From: an uncultured Oscillospiraceae bacterium
GTDB taxonomy: Bacteria; Bacillota; Clostridia; Oscillospirales; Oscillospiraceae
Assembly (NCBI GenBank): GCA_944387635.1
Contig: CALXFT010000003.1
Span: 1-64,000 of the forward strand
Reading direction: 5' to 3'
DNA: 64,000 nucleotides
Shown here: positions 46,318-54,671 of the stretch, piece after piece
Layout of the letters: every line of letters starts with the position of its first letter
Numbering within the stretch: position 1 is the first letter of the stretch
The notes under the pieces: model-generated
Seen by the model: the letters and a program-made list of their open reading frames with translations, nothing else
Databases searched by the model: none
What the model was told of the DNA's origin: nothing
Made by a program: the position numbers and the translations under genes

Positions 46318-47708
46318 TGGACGGCTCCTTCCTGCGCGTGGTCCAGCTTCGCTTGGGCAATCTGTTTTTTCATGCGGGAGAGAATGGGAACCGCCAGCAG
46401 CAGGCTCAGCACGTCCGCCGTTGCCTGGACCGTGGCCACGCCGTAGCTGCCGAAGAGCCAGGCCATGGGGAAGACAATGGGCAGGAAGCAGGACCCCTGC
46501 CGGGCGGTGGACAGGGCCACGGCCCCCCGGGCGTTGCCCAGGCCAGCGCAGAGCATGTTCACCACCGCCACCCAGGCGTGGATCGGCAGGGCGACGCACT
46601 GGGAGATCATGCAGATGTTGCCTACCCGGCGCATTTCCGGGTCCGTACCCGCGAAGGCCACGATAATGGCGTCGGACAGGAACCCCACAATCAGGGCCAG
46701 GACCGCGGAGCCGATCAGGGCCACCTTGGCGCTGAACCGGTAGCTCTCCTCCACCCGGTCAAAGCACTTGGCGCCCCAGTTGAACCCCGCCACAGGCTGG
46801 AAGCCGTTGCCGAAGCCCAGGATGATGCTGAAGGGGAACATCATGACCTTGGTGCACACGCCGATGCCTGCCAGAACCGAGTCGGAGATGCCGCCGGCGA
46901 TGGAGTTGAGCACAATGGCCGACACCACGGACAGGCCGGAGCGGAACATGGAGGAGGAGCCAACGCTGACGATGCTGGACAGGATGTCCCGGCTGGGCCG
47001 GAATTCCCGGATGGACAGGCGCAGCAGGCTCCGCCGGGTCAGGTAGGGGAAGATGAGGATGCAGAAGCTGACCAGCTTGGAGATGGCCGTGGCCAGGGAA
47101 GCGCCGGCCACGCCCATGTCGAAGACGAAGATGAAAATGGGGTCCAGGAAGCAGTTGAGGACGCCGCCGAAGCCCATGCCCACCATGGACAGCGTGGCGC
47201 TGCCCTCGCTGCGCAGGCACTGGTTCATGACGAAGTTGGCGGCCATGAAGGGGGCGGCCAGAAGGACGTAGGTGGCGTAGTCAATGGAATACTGCTCGCA
47301 GGTAGGGGTGGCGCCCAGGAGCCGGACCATGGGGACCATGAAAATATTGCCCACAACCGCCAGGGTCAGGCCCAGGAAGAAAGCCAGGAAGAAGGCGGTG
47401 GACAGGACCCGGCTGGCCTTGTCGTCCTCCCCCCGGCCTAGGAGCCGGGCGATGTAGCTGTTGGCGCCTACGGCCAGCATGGACCCGGCCATCATAATCA
47501 GCTGGTCCAGGGAGGCGTTGACGCTGACCGCCGCCGTGGCGCTGGTGCCTAGGGAGCTGACGAAGTAGGTATCGGCCAGGGAGTAGACAGAGTTGATCAG
47601 GAAGGCCACGATGGTGGGAATGGCCATTCGTGGAATTACCCGGGAGATGGGATCGTTGAGCATCTGGTTTCGCCGCATCAGCTGCTTTTGGGATTGTTGA
47701 TCGTTCAT
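46314..47708 (-). CDS. MATE family efflux transporter
   Basis: A 464-residue multidrug/toxin extrusion-type antiporter with about twelve membrane helices in two related halves. The opening NDPISRVIPRMAIPTIVAF and LADTYFVSSLGTSATAAVSV, and the central GFQPVAGFNWGAKCF, are characteristic of the DinF/NorM-like group. It probably exports a cationic compound using a sodium or proton gradient. A consensus-like promoter lies upstream; the ribosome binding site is weak. The esterase gene overlaps its stop, so the pump and esterase may act on the same compound. Confidence 0.92.
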   Translation of the reverse strand: MNDQQSQKQLMRRNQMLNDPISRVIPRMAIPTIVAFLINSVYSLADTYFVSSLGTSATAAVSVNASLDQLIMMAGSMLAVGANSYIARLLGRGEDDKASRVLSTAFFLAFFLGLTLAVVGNIFMVPMVRLLGATPTCEQYSIDYATYVLLAAPFMAANFVMNQCLRSEGSATLSMVGMGFGGVLNCFLDPIFIFVFDMGVAGASLATAISKLVSFCILIFPYLTRRSLLRLSIREFRPSRDILSSIVSVGSSSMFRSGLSVVSAIVLNSIAGGISDSVLAGIGVCTKVMMFPFSIILGFGNGFQPVAGFNWGAKCFDRVEESYRFSAKVALIGSAVLALIVGFLSDAIIVAFAGTDPEMRRVGNICMISQCVALPIHAWVAVVNMLCAGLGNARGAVALSTARQGSCFLPIVFPMAWLFGSYGVATVQATADVLSLLLAVPILSRMKKQIAQAKLDHAQEGAVQ

Positions 47709-47745
47709 AATTTTCCATCGGCCTTTCTTTGTGTATTCTGTTCAC

Positions 47746-47774
47746 ATTATACATGGTTTCTATGCTTTGCGCAA
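47746..47774 (-). promoter_or_regulatory. Sigma-A promoter of MATE-esterase
   Basis: Minus-strand TTGCGC and a perfect TATAAT, 17 bases apart. Confidence 0.8.
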
Positions 47775-47867
47775 GTTGAGAATCTTAAGGAAAGAACAGG
47801 AAAATACCGCGACTGCGCTTCGCTTACCCCGTGGGGGGAGCCAAGGGGGCCTGGGCCGCGGAAGAAA

Positions 47868-47910
47868 CCGGCAGAAAGGAAGCGCCTGTCACAGCCTTCC
47901 TTTCTGCCGG
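47868..47910. repeat. Long 15-bp inverted repeat near a family A scrap
   Basis: CCGGCAGAAAGGAAG (47868-47882) pairs perfectly with CTTCCTTTCTGCCGG (47896-47910). A small family A fragment (CGCTTACCCCGTGGGGGGAG...GCCAAGGGGG) precedes it. It may be a terminator-like or repeat-derived structure downstream of the alcohol dehydrogenase gene. No gene is seen in 47775-48040. Confidence 0.6.
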
Positions 47911-48040
47911 AAACGGTATGCAGTTCGATATATGCTTATGTCCCTTGGGGCAGGGGCGGCCGCTGAGGCTCGAAAGCGCCCATGGTCAGTTTCTTAAGCG
48001 CCGCGGCAATCGCCGTAAGACTGCCCGGGTCCTTGGGGTA

Positions 48041-49084
48041 TCAGTCGATTCGGATGACAGCCTTTACCACTTCGTTCTTCTTATAAATCGAGTCCTCGAA
48101 TGCCTGCTGGATCTGATCCAGTGTGTACTCATGGGTCGCCACCTTTTCTACGGGGATCAGGCCGCTGGCCACAGCGGCAACCGTCTTGGGGAACATGTTC
48201 ACGTAGCGGAACAGGGATTTGATTTGCAGCTCCTTCGCCATGACCTGGCCGAAGTTGTAGGGCAGTTCTTCCTCCGCGGACATGCCCACAAGGATTACCA
48301 GTCCGCCCCGCCTTGCCGCGAAGGCGGTCTGGTTGATGGTCACTTTGCTGCCGGCGGTTTCAAACACAATGTCCACGCCGCGGCCGCCGGTGAGCATGTT
48401 GATCTGCTGGATCACATCGCTTGTTTTGCCATTGATGACATGATCCGCGCCCAACTGCCTGGCCTTGTCCAGACGGATATCCTCCAAATCGCAGACGATG
48501 ATCTTGCTGGCGCCCCGGGCCCGGCAGGCCAGCATGGTCATCAGGCCGATGCAGCCGCTTCCCAAGATTGCCACCGTATGACCAACCGTGACCTCTGCCA
48601 GCTCCGCGGCGTACATGCCCGTGGCCAGAGGCTCCACCAGAGCGCCCGCCTTGGTATTGACATTCTCAGGCAGCTTGAAGCAAAGATCCGCGGGGAAGGC
48701 CAGATACCGTTCATAGCAGCCCTGAATGGGCGGCGTGGCCAGGAACTGCACGTCCTCGCACAGATTATAGTGGCCGGATTTGCAGAATTCACACTTGCCG
48801 CAGGTAATGCCCGGCTCTACACAGACCTTATCGCCAACCTTCAGGTGGGAGACCTTTTTTCCGGCATCCACAACGGTACCCGCGCACTCGTGGCCAAGCA
48901 TAAAGGGGAATTCATCGAGGACAAAGGAACCGCAGCGGCCATCGTGGAAATAGTGAACGTCAGAACCGCAAATGCCTACATATTCAATTTTGATCAGAAC
49001 CTGATCTTCTTTCATTTCCGGCATCGGAAGCTCCTGAACCACAAAATGCCCCAGCCGGTCCATAATCGCGCCTTTGTTTTGCAT
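48041..49084 (-). CDS. Zinc-dependent alcohol dehydrogenase, sorbitol dehydrogenase-like
   Basis: A 347-residue medium-chain dehydrogenase resembling L-iditol/sorbitol dehydrogenases. Catalytic zinc ligands are in GICGSDVHYF (Cys39) and GHECAG (His65, Glu66). Structural zinc is bound by Cys95, 98, 101 and 109. The Rossmann motif ILGSGCIGLMTM follows near 172. It probably oxidises a polyol to a ketose with NAD. AAAGGAG precedes the ATG. Base composition is visibly less GC-rich than its neighbours, and it stands alone with a 210-base leader, suggesting separate acquisition. Confidence 0.92.
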   Translation of the reverse strand: MQNKGAIMDRLGHFVVQELPMPEMKEDQVLIKIEYVGICGSDVHYFHDGRCGSFVLDEFPFMLGHECAGTVVDAGKKVSHLKVGDKVCVEPGITCGKCEFCKSGHYNLCEDVQFLATPPIQGCYERYLAFPADLCFKLPENVNTKAGALVEPLATGMYAAELAEVTVGHTVAILGSGCIGLMTMLACRARGASKIIVCDLEDIRLDKARQLGADHVINGKTSDVIQQINMLTGGRGVDIVFETAGSKVTINQTAFAARRGGLVILVGMSAEEELPYNFGQVMAKELQIKSLFRYVNMFPKTVAAVASGLIPVEKVATHEYTLDQIQQAFEDSIYKKNEVVKAVIRID

Positions 49085-49222
49085 TTTAATAATCTCCTTT
49101 CAAATGGGGGATGTTTTTTAGGGAAGCTTTGATGAAACCGGCAGGCACTCTGCCGGGAATGATGGATTCAGAGCTTTCCCAGATGATAACGCGAAGCAAG
49201 GGTGGAACGAAGGTAGTTAAAA

Positions 49223-49288
49223 ACAGCACAACAGAGCGGAAAATCGTTTTATGTTCCAAACAAAACTCATCAGGCTCTATTGTGCTGT
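49223..49288. promoter_or_regulatory. Inverted repeat in the alcohol dehydrogenase leader
   Basis: ACAGCACAACAGAGC (49223-49237) pairs with GCTCTATTGTGCTGT (49274-49288), one mismatch in 15. It begins near the transcription start, so it could be an operator or a leader hairpin. A second hairpin (CCGGCAG-GCACT-CTGCCGG) lies closer to the gene at about 49138-49156. Confidence 0.5.
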
Positions 49289-49296
49289 GTAAGACA

Positions 49297-49325
49297 ATAT
49301 TAGCATAATCCAAAGAGAAAATCAA
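49297..49325 (-). promoter_or_regulatory. Sigma-A promoter of the alcohol dehydrogenase gene
   Basis: Minus-strand TTGATT and TAATAT with 17-base spacing, 213 bases upstream of the start. Confidence 0.65.
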
Positions 49326-49430
49326 CGCCAAATCGGCCATTTTATCCCCAATCAGAGCTTACAAACACCGACTGATACGTGCCGCGGCACACGGCTCTCC
49401 CGGAGGAAGGCAAGGGCCGCCGCGGCGGGT

Positions 49431-49483
49431 AAAAAATGGGGCTGCCTCTCATGACTTTTGCAAATCATTTTGAGACAGCCCCA
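49431..49483 (-). terminator. Terminator of the CBS-domain gene
   Basis: On the minus strand TGGGGCTGTCTC pairs with GAGGCAGCCCCA (one mismatch) across a 23-base loop, then TTTTTT. Confidence 0.85.
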
Positions 49484-49490
49484 ATTGGGT

Positions 49491-49904
49491 TCAGTCTTCG
49501 GGGAACAGCTGATCGTGGCAGTAATTGATGATGGCCTTGCGGGTGACCAGGCCGATGAAGGCTTCGTAATCGTCTACCACGGGGACGAAGTTCTGGGTGG
49601 ACGCCCGCTGGATCAGGTCGTGCATGGAGGCCGATACCCGAACCGGCACGTAGTCCTTCCGCCGGGAGATCTCCATGATCCGCCGGGCCTCGGCCTGGCG
49701 CATGTCCATGTAGCAGATGTTCTTCATGGCCCACAGCAGGTCCCCCTCGGTCAGGGTCCCCCGGTACTCTCCCTGGTGGTTTAATATGGGAAGGGCGGAA
49801 TAGGCCGCCGACTCCATCTTTTCAAGCGCCTGCCGAATGGTATAGTCGTCGTATAAGTACGCGCACATGGCCTTTGGCGTCAGAAAAAACAATATGTTAT
49901 TCAT
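49491..49904 (-). CDS. CBS domain pair protein
   Basis: A 137-residue protein made of two CBS motifs (about 10-62 and 72-130: LEKMESAAYSALPILNHQGE and DLIQRASTQNFVPVVDDYEAFIGLVTRKAI). Such pairs bind adenine nucleotides and regulate enzymes or channels. No partner domain is fused. AAAGGAG precedes the ATG. It is a single gene between the alcohol dehydrogenase and lysA; the partner is unknown. The gap 49905-50136 holds a GGACGGGC/GCCCGTTC-type hairpin but no gene. Confidence 0.88.
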   Translation of the reverse strand: MNNILFFLTPKAMCAYLYDDYTIRQALEKMESAAYSALPILNHQGEYRGTLTEGDLLWAMKNICYMDMRQAEARRIMEISRRKDYVPVRVSASMHDLIQRASTQNFVPVVDDYEAFIGLVTRKAIINYCHDQLFPED

Positions 49905-50136
49905 ATAGACTCCTTTACATTGCGATACTGCCGCCGCGCGGGACGCCCGGACAGAAAAAACCGCTGTCCGGACGGGCTCAAGGACCCGAGCCCGTTCCCA
50001 GAGGGTCTGCCCTCCGCAGCATTTTTATTATATCACAAGCCAGGAAGAAAAACATGAAATTTTAATGTACTTTTTCCAAAGGCCTTCCAAATAATCGCTC
50101 TGAATTTTGTCTATTCTGCCCATGCTCCCCCGGCGC

Positions 50137-51405
50137 TCATTCTCCGAAGGCGAATTCCGTGCAGTCGAAGGTGGCAAAATAGTCCTTGGGTGTCTCCGTA
50201 CGGCGGATCAGCTGAAAGGACCCGTCCTCCTTCAGAAGAACCTCGGCGCTGCGCAGCTTGCCGTTGTAGTTGTAGCCCATGGAGAAGCCGTGGGCGCCGG
50301 TGTCGTGGATGGCCACCATGTCCCCCACCTCGATCCGGGGCAGGCTGCGCTGAATGGCGAACTTGTCGTTGTTCTCGCACAGGCCGCCGGTGACGTCGTA
50401 GACGTGGTCCAAAATGGCGTCCTCCTTGCCCAGAACCGTGATGTGGTGGTAGGCCCCGTACATGGCAGGCCGCATGAGGTTGGCGGCGCAGGCGTCCAGA
50501 CCCACGTACTCCCGGTAGATGTGCTTCTGGTGGATCACCGTGGATATCAGGTGTCCGTAGGGCGCCAGCATGAACCGGCCCAGCTCCGTGAAGATGGCCA
50601 CGTCTCCCATGCCCGCGGGCCTGAGGATCTGCTCATAGCGCTGACGGACCCCCTCGCCGATGACGGCGATGTCGCAGCTGGGCTGCTCGGGCCGGTAGTC
50701 CACCCCCACGCCGCCGGACAGGTTGATAAAGCTGATGTGGGCGCCTGTGGCGTTGCGCAGCCGCACGCTCAGGTGGAACAGCTGACTGGCCAGCTCCGGA
50801 TAGTACTCGTTGGTGGTGGTGTTGGAGGCCAGGAAGGCGTGGAGGCCGAAGTGCTTGACGCCCAGCCGCTGAAGGCGGTTCATGGCCCCGGCCATCTGGT
50901 CCTCGGTCATGCCGTACTTGGCGTCCCGGGGCATGTCCATGATGGTGTTGCTCAGGCAGAAGGAGCCGCCGGGGTTGTAGCGCAGGCACACGGTTTCAGG
51001 CAGGCGGCCGTGGCAGAGGTTCTCCAGAAATTCCACATAGGTGGCGTCGTCCAGGTTTACATAAGCGCCCATTTCCAGGGCCTTGCGCATGTCCTGCTCC
51101 GGGGTCACGTTGGAGGAGAACATGACGTCGTGGCCGGTGATGCCCACGGCCTCGGACAGCAGCAGCTCCGTGTAGGAGGCGCAGTCGCAGCCGCAGCCCT
51201 CCTCCTTCAGGATCTTGAGAATATAGGGGTTGGGGGTGGCCTTCACGGCGAAGTACTCCCGGAAGCCCTTGTTCCAGGCGAAGGCCTCCTTCAGACGGCG
51301 GGCGTTGGCCCGGATGCCGGCCTCGTCATAGACGTGAAAGGGTGTGGGGACCTCCCGGGCGATCTGCCGGGCCTGTTCCAAGGTGATAAAGGGTCTCTTT
51401 TTCAT
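50137..51405 (-). CDS. lysA: Diaminopimelate decarboxylase
   Basis: Final step of lysine synthesis, meso-diaminopimelate to lysine plus CO2. The 422-residue PLP barrel enzyme has its cofactor lysine in YFAVKATPNPYIL near residue 48, INLSGGVGVDYRP near 235, GRFMLAPYG near 278, and VGDMVAIHDTGAHGFSMGYNYNG near 365. ATG 51405 follows GGAAGGAAG; the longer upstream reading lies in the riboswitch. The lysine riboswitch and terminator in its leader support lysA rather than another group IV decarboxylase. Confidence 0.93.
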   Translation of the reverse strand: MKKRPFITLEQARQIAREVPTPFHVYDEAGIRANARRLKEAFAWNKGFREYFAVKATPNPYILKILKEEGCGCDCASYTELLLSEAVGITGHDVMFSSNVTPEQDMRKALEMGAYVNLDDATYVEFLENLCHGRLPETVCLRYNPGGSFCLSNTIMDMPRDAKYGMTEDQMAGAMNRLQRLGVKHFGLHAFLASNTTTNEYYPELASQLFHLSVRLRNATGAHISFINLSGGVGVDYRPEQPSCDIAVIGEGVRQRYEQILRPAGMGDVAIFTELGRFMLAPYGHLISTVIHQKHIYREYVGLDACAANLMRPAMYGAYHHITVLGKEDAILDHVYDVTGGLCENNDKFAIQRSLPRIEVGDMVAIHDTGAHGFSMGYNYNGKLRSAEVLLKEDGSFQLIRRTETPKDYFATFDCTEFAFGE

Positions 51406-51426
51406 AAGAATCGCTTCCTTCCCATA

Positions 51427-51456
51427 TAAAATCTCCCTGCGGATTCCACAGGGAGA
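51427..51456 (-). terminator. Riboswitch-controlled terminator of lysA
   Basis: On the minus strand TCTCCCTG pairs with CAGGGAGA and is followed by TTTTATAT, between the aptamer and the lysA ribosome binding site. Confidence 0.85.
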
Positions 51457-51477
51457 AACAGTTTCGTTTTCCCGGCA

Positions 51478-51636
51478 GCGCAACATCTGTCAGCAGATGA
51501 CAGTTCCGCGGGTATTCCCCGCGGCCCCAGGGACGTCCCGCCCGGCCGGCGGAATGGCCCTTCGGCGGAAGCGCCTTTCCTCATCCGGCAATTGCCAAAC
51601 CGGACGGATACTGATCGATTCCGCGACCTCAGCCAT
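51478..51636 (-). promoter_or_regulatory. Lysine riboswitch (L box)
   Basis: On the minus strand the leader reads GCTGAGGTCGCGG, ATCAGTATCC, GAGGAAAGGCGC, CCGCCGAAGGGCC, CCTGGGGCCGCGGGGAATAC and CCGCGGAACTGTCATCTG in order. These match the conserved L-box core (GAGGnGCG, AGTA, GCCGAAG, CTGGGG...GGGGAATACCC...ACTGTC). It lies between a consensus promoter and a terminator upstream of lysA, so lysine binding should stop lysA transcription. Confidence 0.92.
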
Positions 51637-51646
51637 GGTTAGGAAA

Positions 51647-51675
51647 ATTGTATTCCATTCAAAGCCCTTTGTCAA
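51647..51675 (-). promoter_or_regulatory. Sigma-A promoter of the lysA leader
   Basis: Minus-strand TTGACA and TACAAT with 17-base spacing, just upstream of the riboswitch. Confidence 0.9.
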
Positions 51676-51802
51676 CCCCAAACAGAGATGTTGTGAAAAA
51701 GGTTTCTCCCTCGCGGCTCTGACGCTCCACAGGGGTTTCCCGACTCTCCTTTCGGGAGAGCGGCTTCGAACCATTTGGGTGTATGCTTTTCGGAAAAAAT
51801 GT

Positions 51803-51810
51803 GCTATACT
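51803..51810 (+). promoter_or_regulatory. Extended -10 promoter of the hemolysin III-like gene
   Basis: TG at 51802-51803, then C and TATACT, form an extended -10. No good -35 is seen. The start codon is 38 bases downstream. A family A-like hairpin scrap (ACTCTCCTTTCGGGAGAG) precedes it. Confidence 0.45.
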
Positions 51811-51847
51811 GTCCTCAGATCCAGCTTCGCAGAAAGGAATCCACTGT

Positions 51848-52519
51848 ATGAAACGAACCAAGCTTTCCGACCGGCTCCTGCCTGACTACACCCGGGGGGA
51901 GGAGCGCATGAACATGATTACCCACATTGTGGGCGGGGCCATGGGCGTGGCTGTCCTGACCCTGTGCGTCATCCGGGCCGCCCTGAGGGGCAACGTCTAC
52001 GGCGTGGTCACCTCCGCCGTCTACGGGGCCACCATGATCCTGGCCTTCACCATCTCCAGCGTTTACCACGGCCTGCGGCCCAACCTGGGCAAGAAGGTCA
52101 TGCAGGTCATCGACCACTGCGCCATTTACTTCCTCATCGCCGGGACCTACACCGTGGTGGTGCTCTCGGCCATCCGGCCGGTGTACCCGGCCCTGGGCTG
52201 GGGGCTGTTCGCCTTCGAGTGGGCCATGGCCGCCCTGGCCACCACCCTGACCGCCATCGACCTGAAGAAGTACGCCGTGTTCTCCATGATCTGCTACATC
52301 GGCATGGGCTGGGCCGTGCTCCCCTTCGCCCGTCAGACCATGGAAGTCATGACCCTGCCGGGCTTTCTGCTCCTGCTCTGCGGCGGCATCGCCTACTCCC
52401 TGGGCGCCATTCTCTACGGCCTGGGAAAGAAGCGCAAGTGGATGCATTCGGTGTTTCACATCTTCGTGGTCCTGGGCGCTCTGCTCCAATTCTTCGCCGT
52501 GTTCTTCTACGCCCTTTGA
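51848..52519 (+). CDS. Hemolysin III (PAQR) family membrane protein
   Basis: A 223-residue protein with seven predicted membrane helices. The family histidines and acidic residues that bind zinc appear in NMITHIVGG (near 23), TISSVYHGLRP (near 73), DHCAIYFLIAGTYT (near 94) and MHSVFHIFVVLG (near 200). Bacterial members are called YqfA/TrhA; some affect membrane fluidity, and the hemolysin name is historical. ATG 51848 has AAAGGAAT upstream; the longer reading lies in the lysA leader region. Probably monocistronic. Confidence 0.92.
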   Translation: MKRTKLSDRLLPDYTRGEERMNMITHIVGGAMGVAVLTLCVIRAALRGNVYGVVTSAVYGATMILAFTISSVYHGLRPNLGKKVMQVIDHCAIYFLIAGTYTVVVLSAIRPVYPALGWGLFAFEWAMAALATTLTAIDLKKYAVFSMICYIGMGWAVLPFARQTMEVMTLPGFLLLLCGGIAYSLGAILYGLGKKRKWMHSVFHIFVVLGALLQFFAVFFYAL

Positions 52520-52585
52520 CCGCTTCCGCCGCCGGGGCAAACCGCGTATTCCCCGTAAAAATCCCGCCGAAAAGCGGCGGGGTGA

Positions 52586-52684
52586 GCGTGTGAAGCGCAA
52601 GCATCCTGACAGCTGCCCATACGGAAGCCTGCATAGAAGCAACGGATATCCGCGTTTTCTGCTGTTAAAAGTCGATAAGCATTT
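52586..52684 (-). mobile_element. Family B MITE-like end fragment
   Basis: Contains AAGCGCAAGCATCCTG, ACGGAAGCCTGCATAG and CGGATATCCGCG, ending TTTCTGCTGTTAAAAGTCGATAAGC. It matches one end of the full family B element. Confidence 0.65.
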
Positions 52685-52783
52685 AAAAAGTAAATATTTC
52701 TTTAACCCCTTGGCCGAATCTACAAATTTCTTTACTATATTTTAGCCATCCATCCAAAATTGCCTTCGCGGCTGTATTCAATC

Positions 52784-52812
52784 TTGAACCGTTCATAGTT
52801 TCGTAATATAAT
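52784..52812 (+). promoter_or_regulatory. Sigma-A promoter of the CstA-like gene
   Basis: TTGAAC and TATAAT with 17-base spacing, 64 bases before the start. Confidence 0.82.
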
Positions 52813-52876
52813 TTGAGTAGACGCGGGATGTATGACTCCCATGGAACAATATTTCTTATTTTTAAGGAGGTATCCT

Positions 52877-54322
52877 ATGGTCACGTTCATTCTCTGTATC
52901 GCGCTTCTGCTCCTTGGCTACGTCTTCTATGGCAAACGGGTCGACAGAATCTTCGGCTCCGATGACCGCCCCACTCCGGCCGTTACCATCAACGACGGCG
53001 TGGACTTCGTGGTCATGCCCACCTGGAAAGTCTTCCTCATCCAGCTGCTGAACATCGCCGGTCTCGGCCCCATTTTCGGCGCCCTGAACGGCGCTCTGTT
53101 CGGCCCCATTGTCTACCTGTGGATTGTCTTCGGTACCATTTTGGCCGGCGGCGTTCACGACTACATGTGCGGTATGCTGTCCATGCGGCACAACGGCGCC
53201 AGCATTTCCGAGATCACCGGCAAGTATTTGGGCGGCCTCATGCTCCAGGTCATGCGGGTCTTCTCCGTGATCCTGCTGGTCATGGTGGGCGTGGTCTTCT
53301 CCAAGGGTCCCGCCGGCCTGCTGGCCATGCTGACCCCCGAGGTCCTGGACACCAACTTCTGGCTCACCGTGGTCATCATCTACTACTTCGTCGCCACCTT
53401 CGTTCCCATTGACAAGATCATCGGCAAAATCTATCCCCTCTTCGGCATCTGCCTGATTATTATGGCCATCGGCGTGGCCGGTGTGCTCCTGTTCTCCGGC
53501 GATTATCAAATGCCCGAGCTGTGGAACAACTTCTCCAACCTCCACGCCCAGGGCACCAACGTCTGGCCCTTTATGTTCATCACCGTGGCCTGCGGCGCCA
53601 TTTCCGGCTTCCACGCCACCCAGTCCCCCCTGATGGCCCGCTGCTGCAAAAGCGAGAAGGAAGGCCATCGTGTATTCTACGGCGCCATGGTGGCCGAAGG
53701 CATCATCGCCATGGTATGGGCCGCCGCCGGCGTGTCCTTCTATGAGAGCAGCCAGGCCCTGCTGGAGGCGGGCGCCGGTGTCAACGCCGTGGTTTATGAG
53801 ATCTGCACCACCACCATGGGTACCGTAGGCGGCGTTCTGGCCATGCTGGGCGTCATCGCCTGCCCCATCACCTCCGGTGACACCGCCTACCGCTCCGCCC
53901 GGCTGACCATTGCCGACTGGTTCAGCATCGATCAGAAGGACTGGAAGAAGCGTCTGGCCCTGACCGTTCCCCTGCTGGGCGCCGGCGTCCTGATCTGCCA
54001 GGTCGACTACAGCGTGGTATGGCGTTACTTCTCCTGGTCCAACCAGACCCTGGCCATGATCGCCCTTTGGGCCGCCGCTGTGTATCTGGCCCAGAACAAG
54101 CGCGGCTACTGGATCTGCGCCATTCCCGCCACCTTCATGACCGCGGTCTCCATCACCTACTTCGTGGCCGCCGGTGAATGCCTGGGGCTCCTGTGGACCC
54201 CCCTGGGCGTGGCCTACAGCGTCTACTACCCCATTGCCATTGTGACCGGCCTGGCCGCCGCCGTGGGCTTCCTGGCTCTGTTCATGAGCAAGATCAAGAA
54301 GTATTCCACCCTCGCCGCGTAA
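52877..54322 (+). CDS. CstA family carbon-starvation/peptide transporter
   Basis: A 481-residue membrane protein with about 14 hydrophobic segments. Family markers: GKRVDRIFGSDDRPTPA near residue 20, FLIQLLNIAGLGPIFGALNGALFGP near 53, GGVHDYMCGMLSMRHNG, GFHATQSPLMARC near 252, and ITSGDTAYRSARL near 335. Relatives (CstA, BtsT) import peptides or pyruvate. It is shorter than Escherichia coli CstA (about 700 residues), like other Firmicutes members. AAGGAGG precedes ATG 52877. No BtsS/BtsR-type regulator is adjacent, so induction is unknown. Confidence 0.92.
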   Translation: MVTFILCIALLLLGYVFYGKRVDRIFGSDDRPTPAVTINDGVDFVVMPTWKVFLIQLLNIAGLGPIFGALNGALFGPIVYLWIVFGTILAGGVHDYMCGMLSMRHNGASISEITGKYLGGLMLQVMRVFSVILLVMVGVVFSKGPAGLLAMLTPEVLDTNFWLTVVIIYYFVATFVPIDKIIGKIYPLFGICLIIMAIGVAGVLLFSGDYQMPELWNNFSNLHAQGTNVWPFMFITVACGAISGFHATQSPLMARCCKSEKEGHRVFYGAMVAEGIIAMVWAAAGVSFYESSQALLEAGAGVNAVVYEICTTTMGTVGGVLAMLGVIACPITSGDTAYRSARLTIADWFSIDQKDWKKRLALTVPLLGAGVLICQVDYSVVWRYFSWSNQTLAMIALWAAAVYLAQNKRGYWICAIPATFMTAVSITYFVAAGECLGLLWTPLGVAYSVYYPIAIVTGLAAAVGFLALFMSKIKKYSTLAA

Positions 54323-54335
54323 TCCATGGAACCCC

Positions 54336-54369
54336 AAAAGACCGGTCCGCAAGGATCGGTCTTTTTTTT
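54336..54369 (+). terminator. Intrinsic terminator after the CstA-like gene
   Basis: AAAAGACCGGTCC pairs with GGATCGGTCTTTT around GCAA, with a long T run. It marks the left border of the low-GC island. Confidence 0.93.
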
Positions 54370-54493
54370 GGATGTGTGAAGTTGTGCCTTACCTTCTTTC
54401 TTTTGCACATCGAAGCTTATCCATTTTCCTTATTAGATTTGCTTATCATATTTTTTGTTTCCTTCTTCATAAATTTTATTAGTTAAAAAAATG

Positions 54494-54522
54494 TTGTATT
54501 GTGTCGACATTTTGAATATAAT
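54494..54522 (+). promoter_or_regulatory. Promoter of the DisA_N-like gene
   Basis: TTGTAT and TATAAT with 17-base spacing in AT-rich DNA, about 150 bases before the coding region. Confidence 0.65.
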
Positions 54523-54603
54523 GTGATATTATATTATGCGTACCGAACAGCGCGAAGCCTTGTGTCTGCTGATTTGCATGGATTTACGCACCTGACGGTG
54601 GGT

Positions 54604-54628
54604 GAATAAGCCGCTAAACGGCTTATTC
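54604..54628 (+). promoter_or_regulatory. Hairpin in the leader of the DisA_N-like gene
   Basis: GAATAAGCCG pairs perfectly with CGGCTTATTC around CTAAA, about 45 bases before the start. It has no T run, so a regulatory leader stem is more likely than a terminator. Confidence 0.5.
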
Positions 54629-54671
54629 AGCATACTGTAAATAAGAAATTCTAAGATATACTGAATGCGGG

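Noticed and set aside
49190..49212. GGGTGGAAC, resembling the T-box motif
   Set aside because: It lacks the following CCGCG and a specifier stem, and no sense-strand gene follows.
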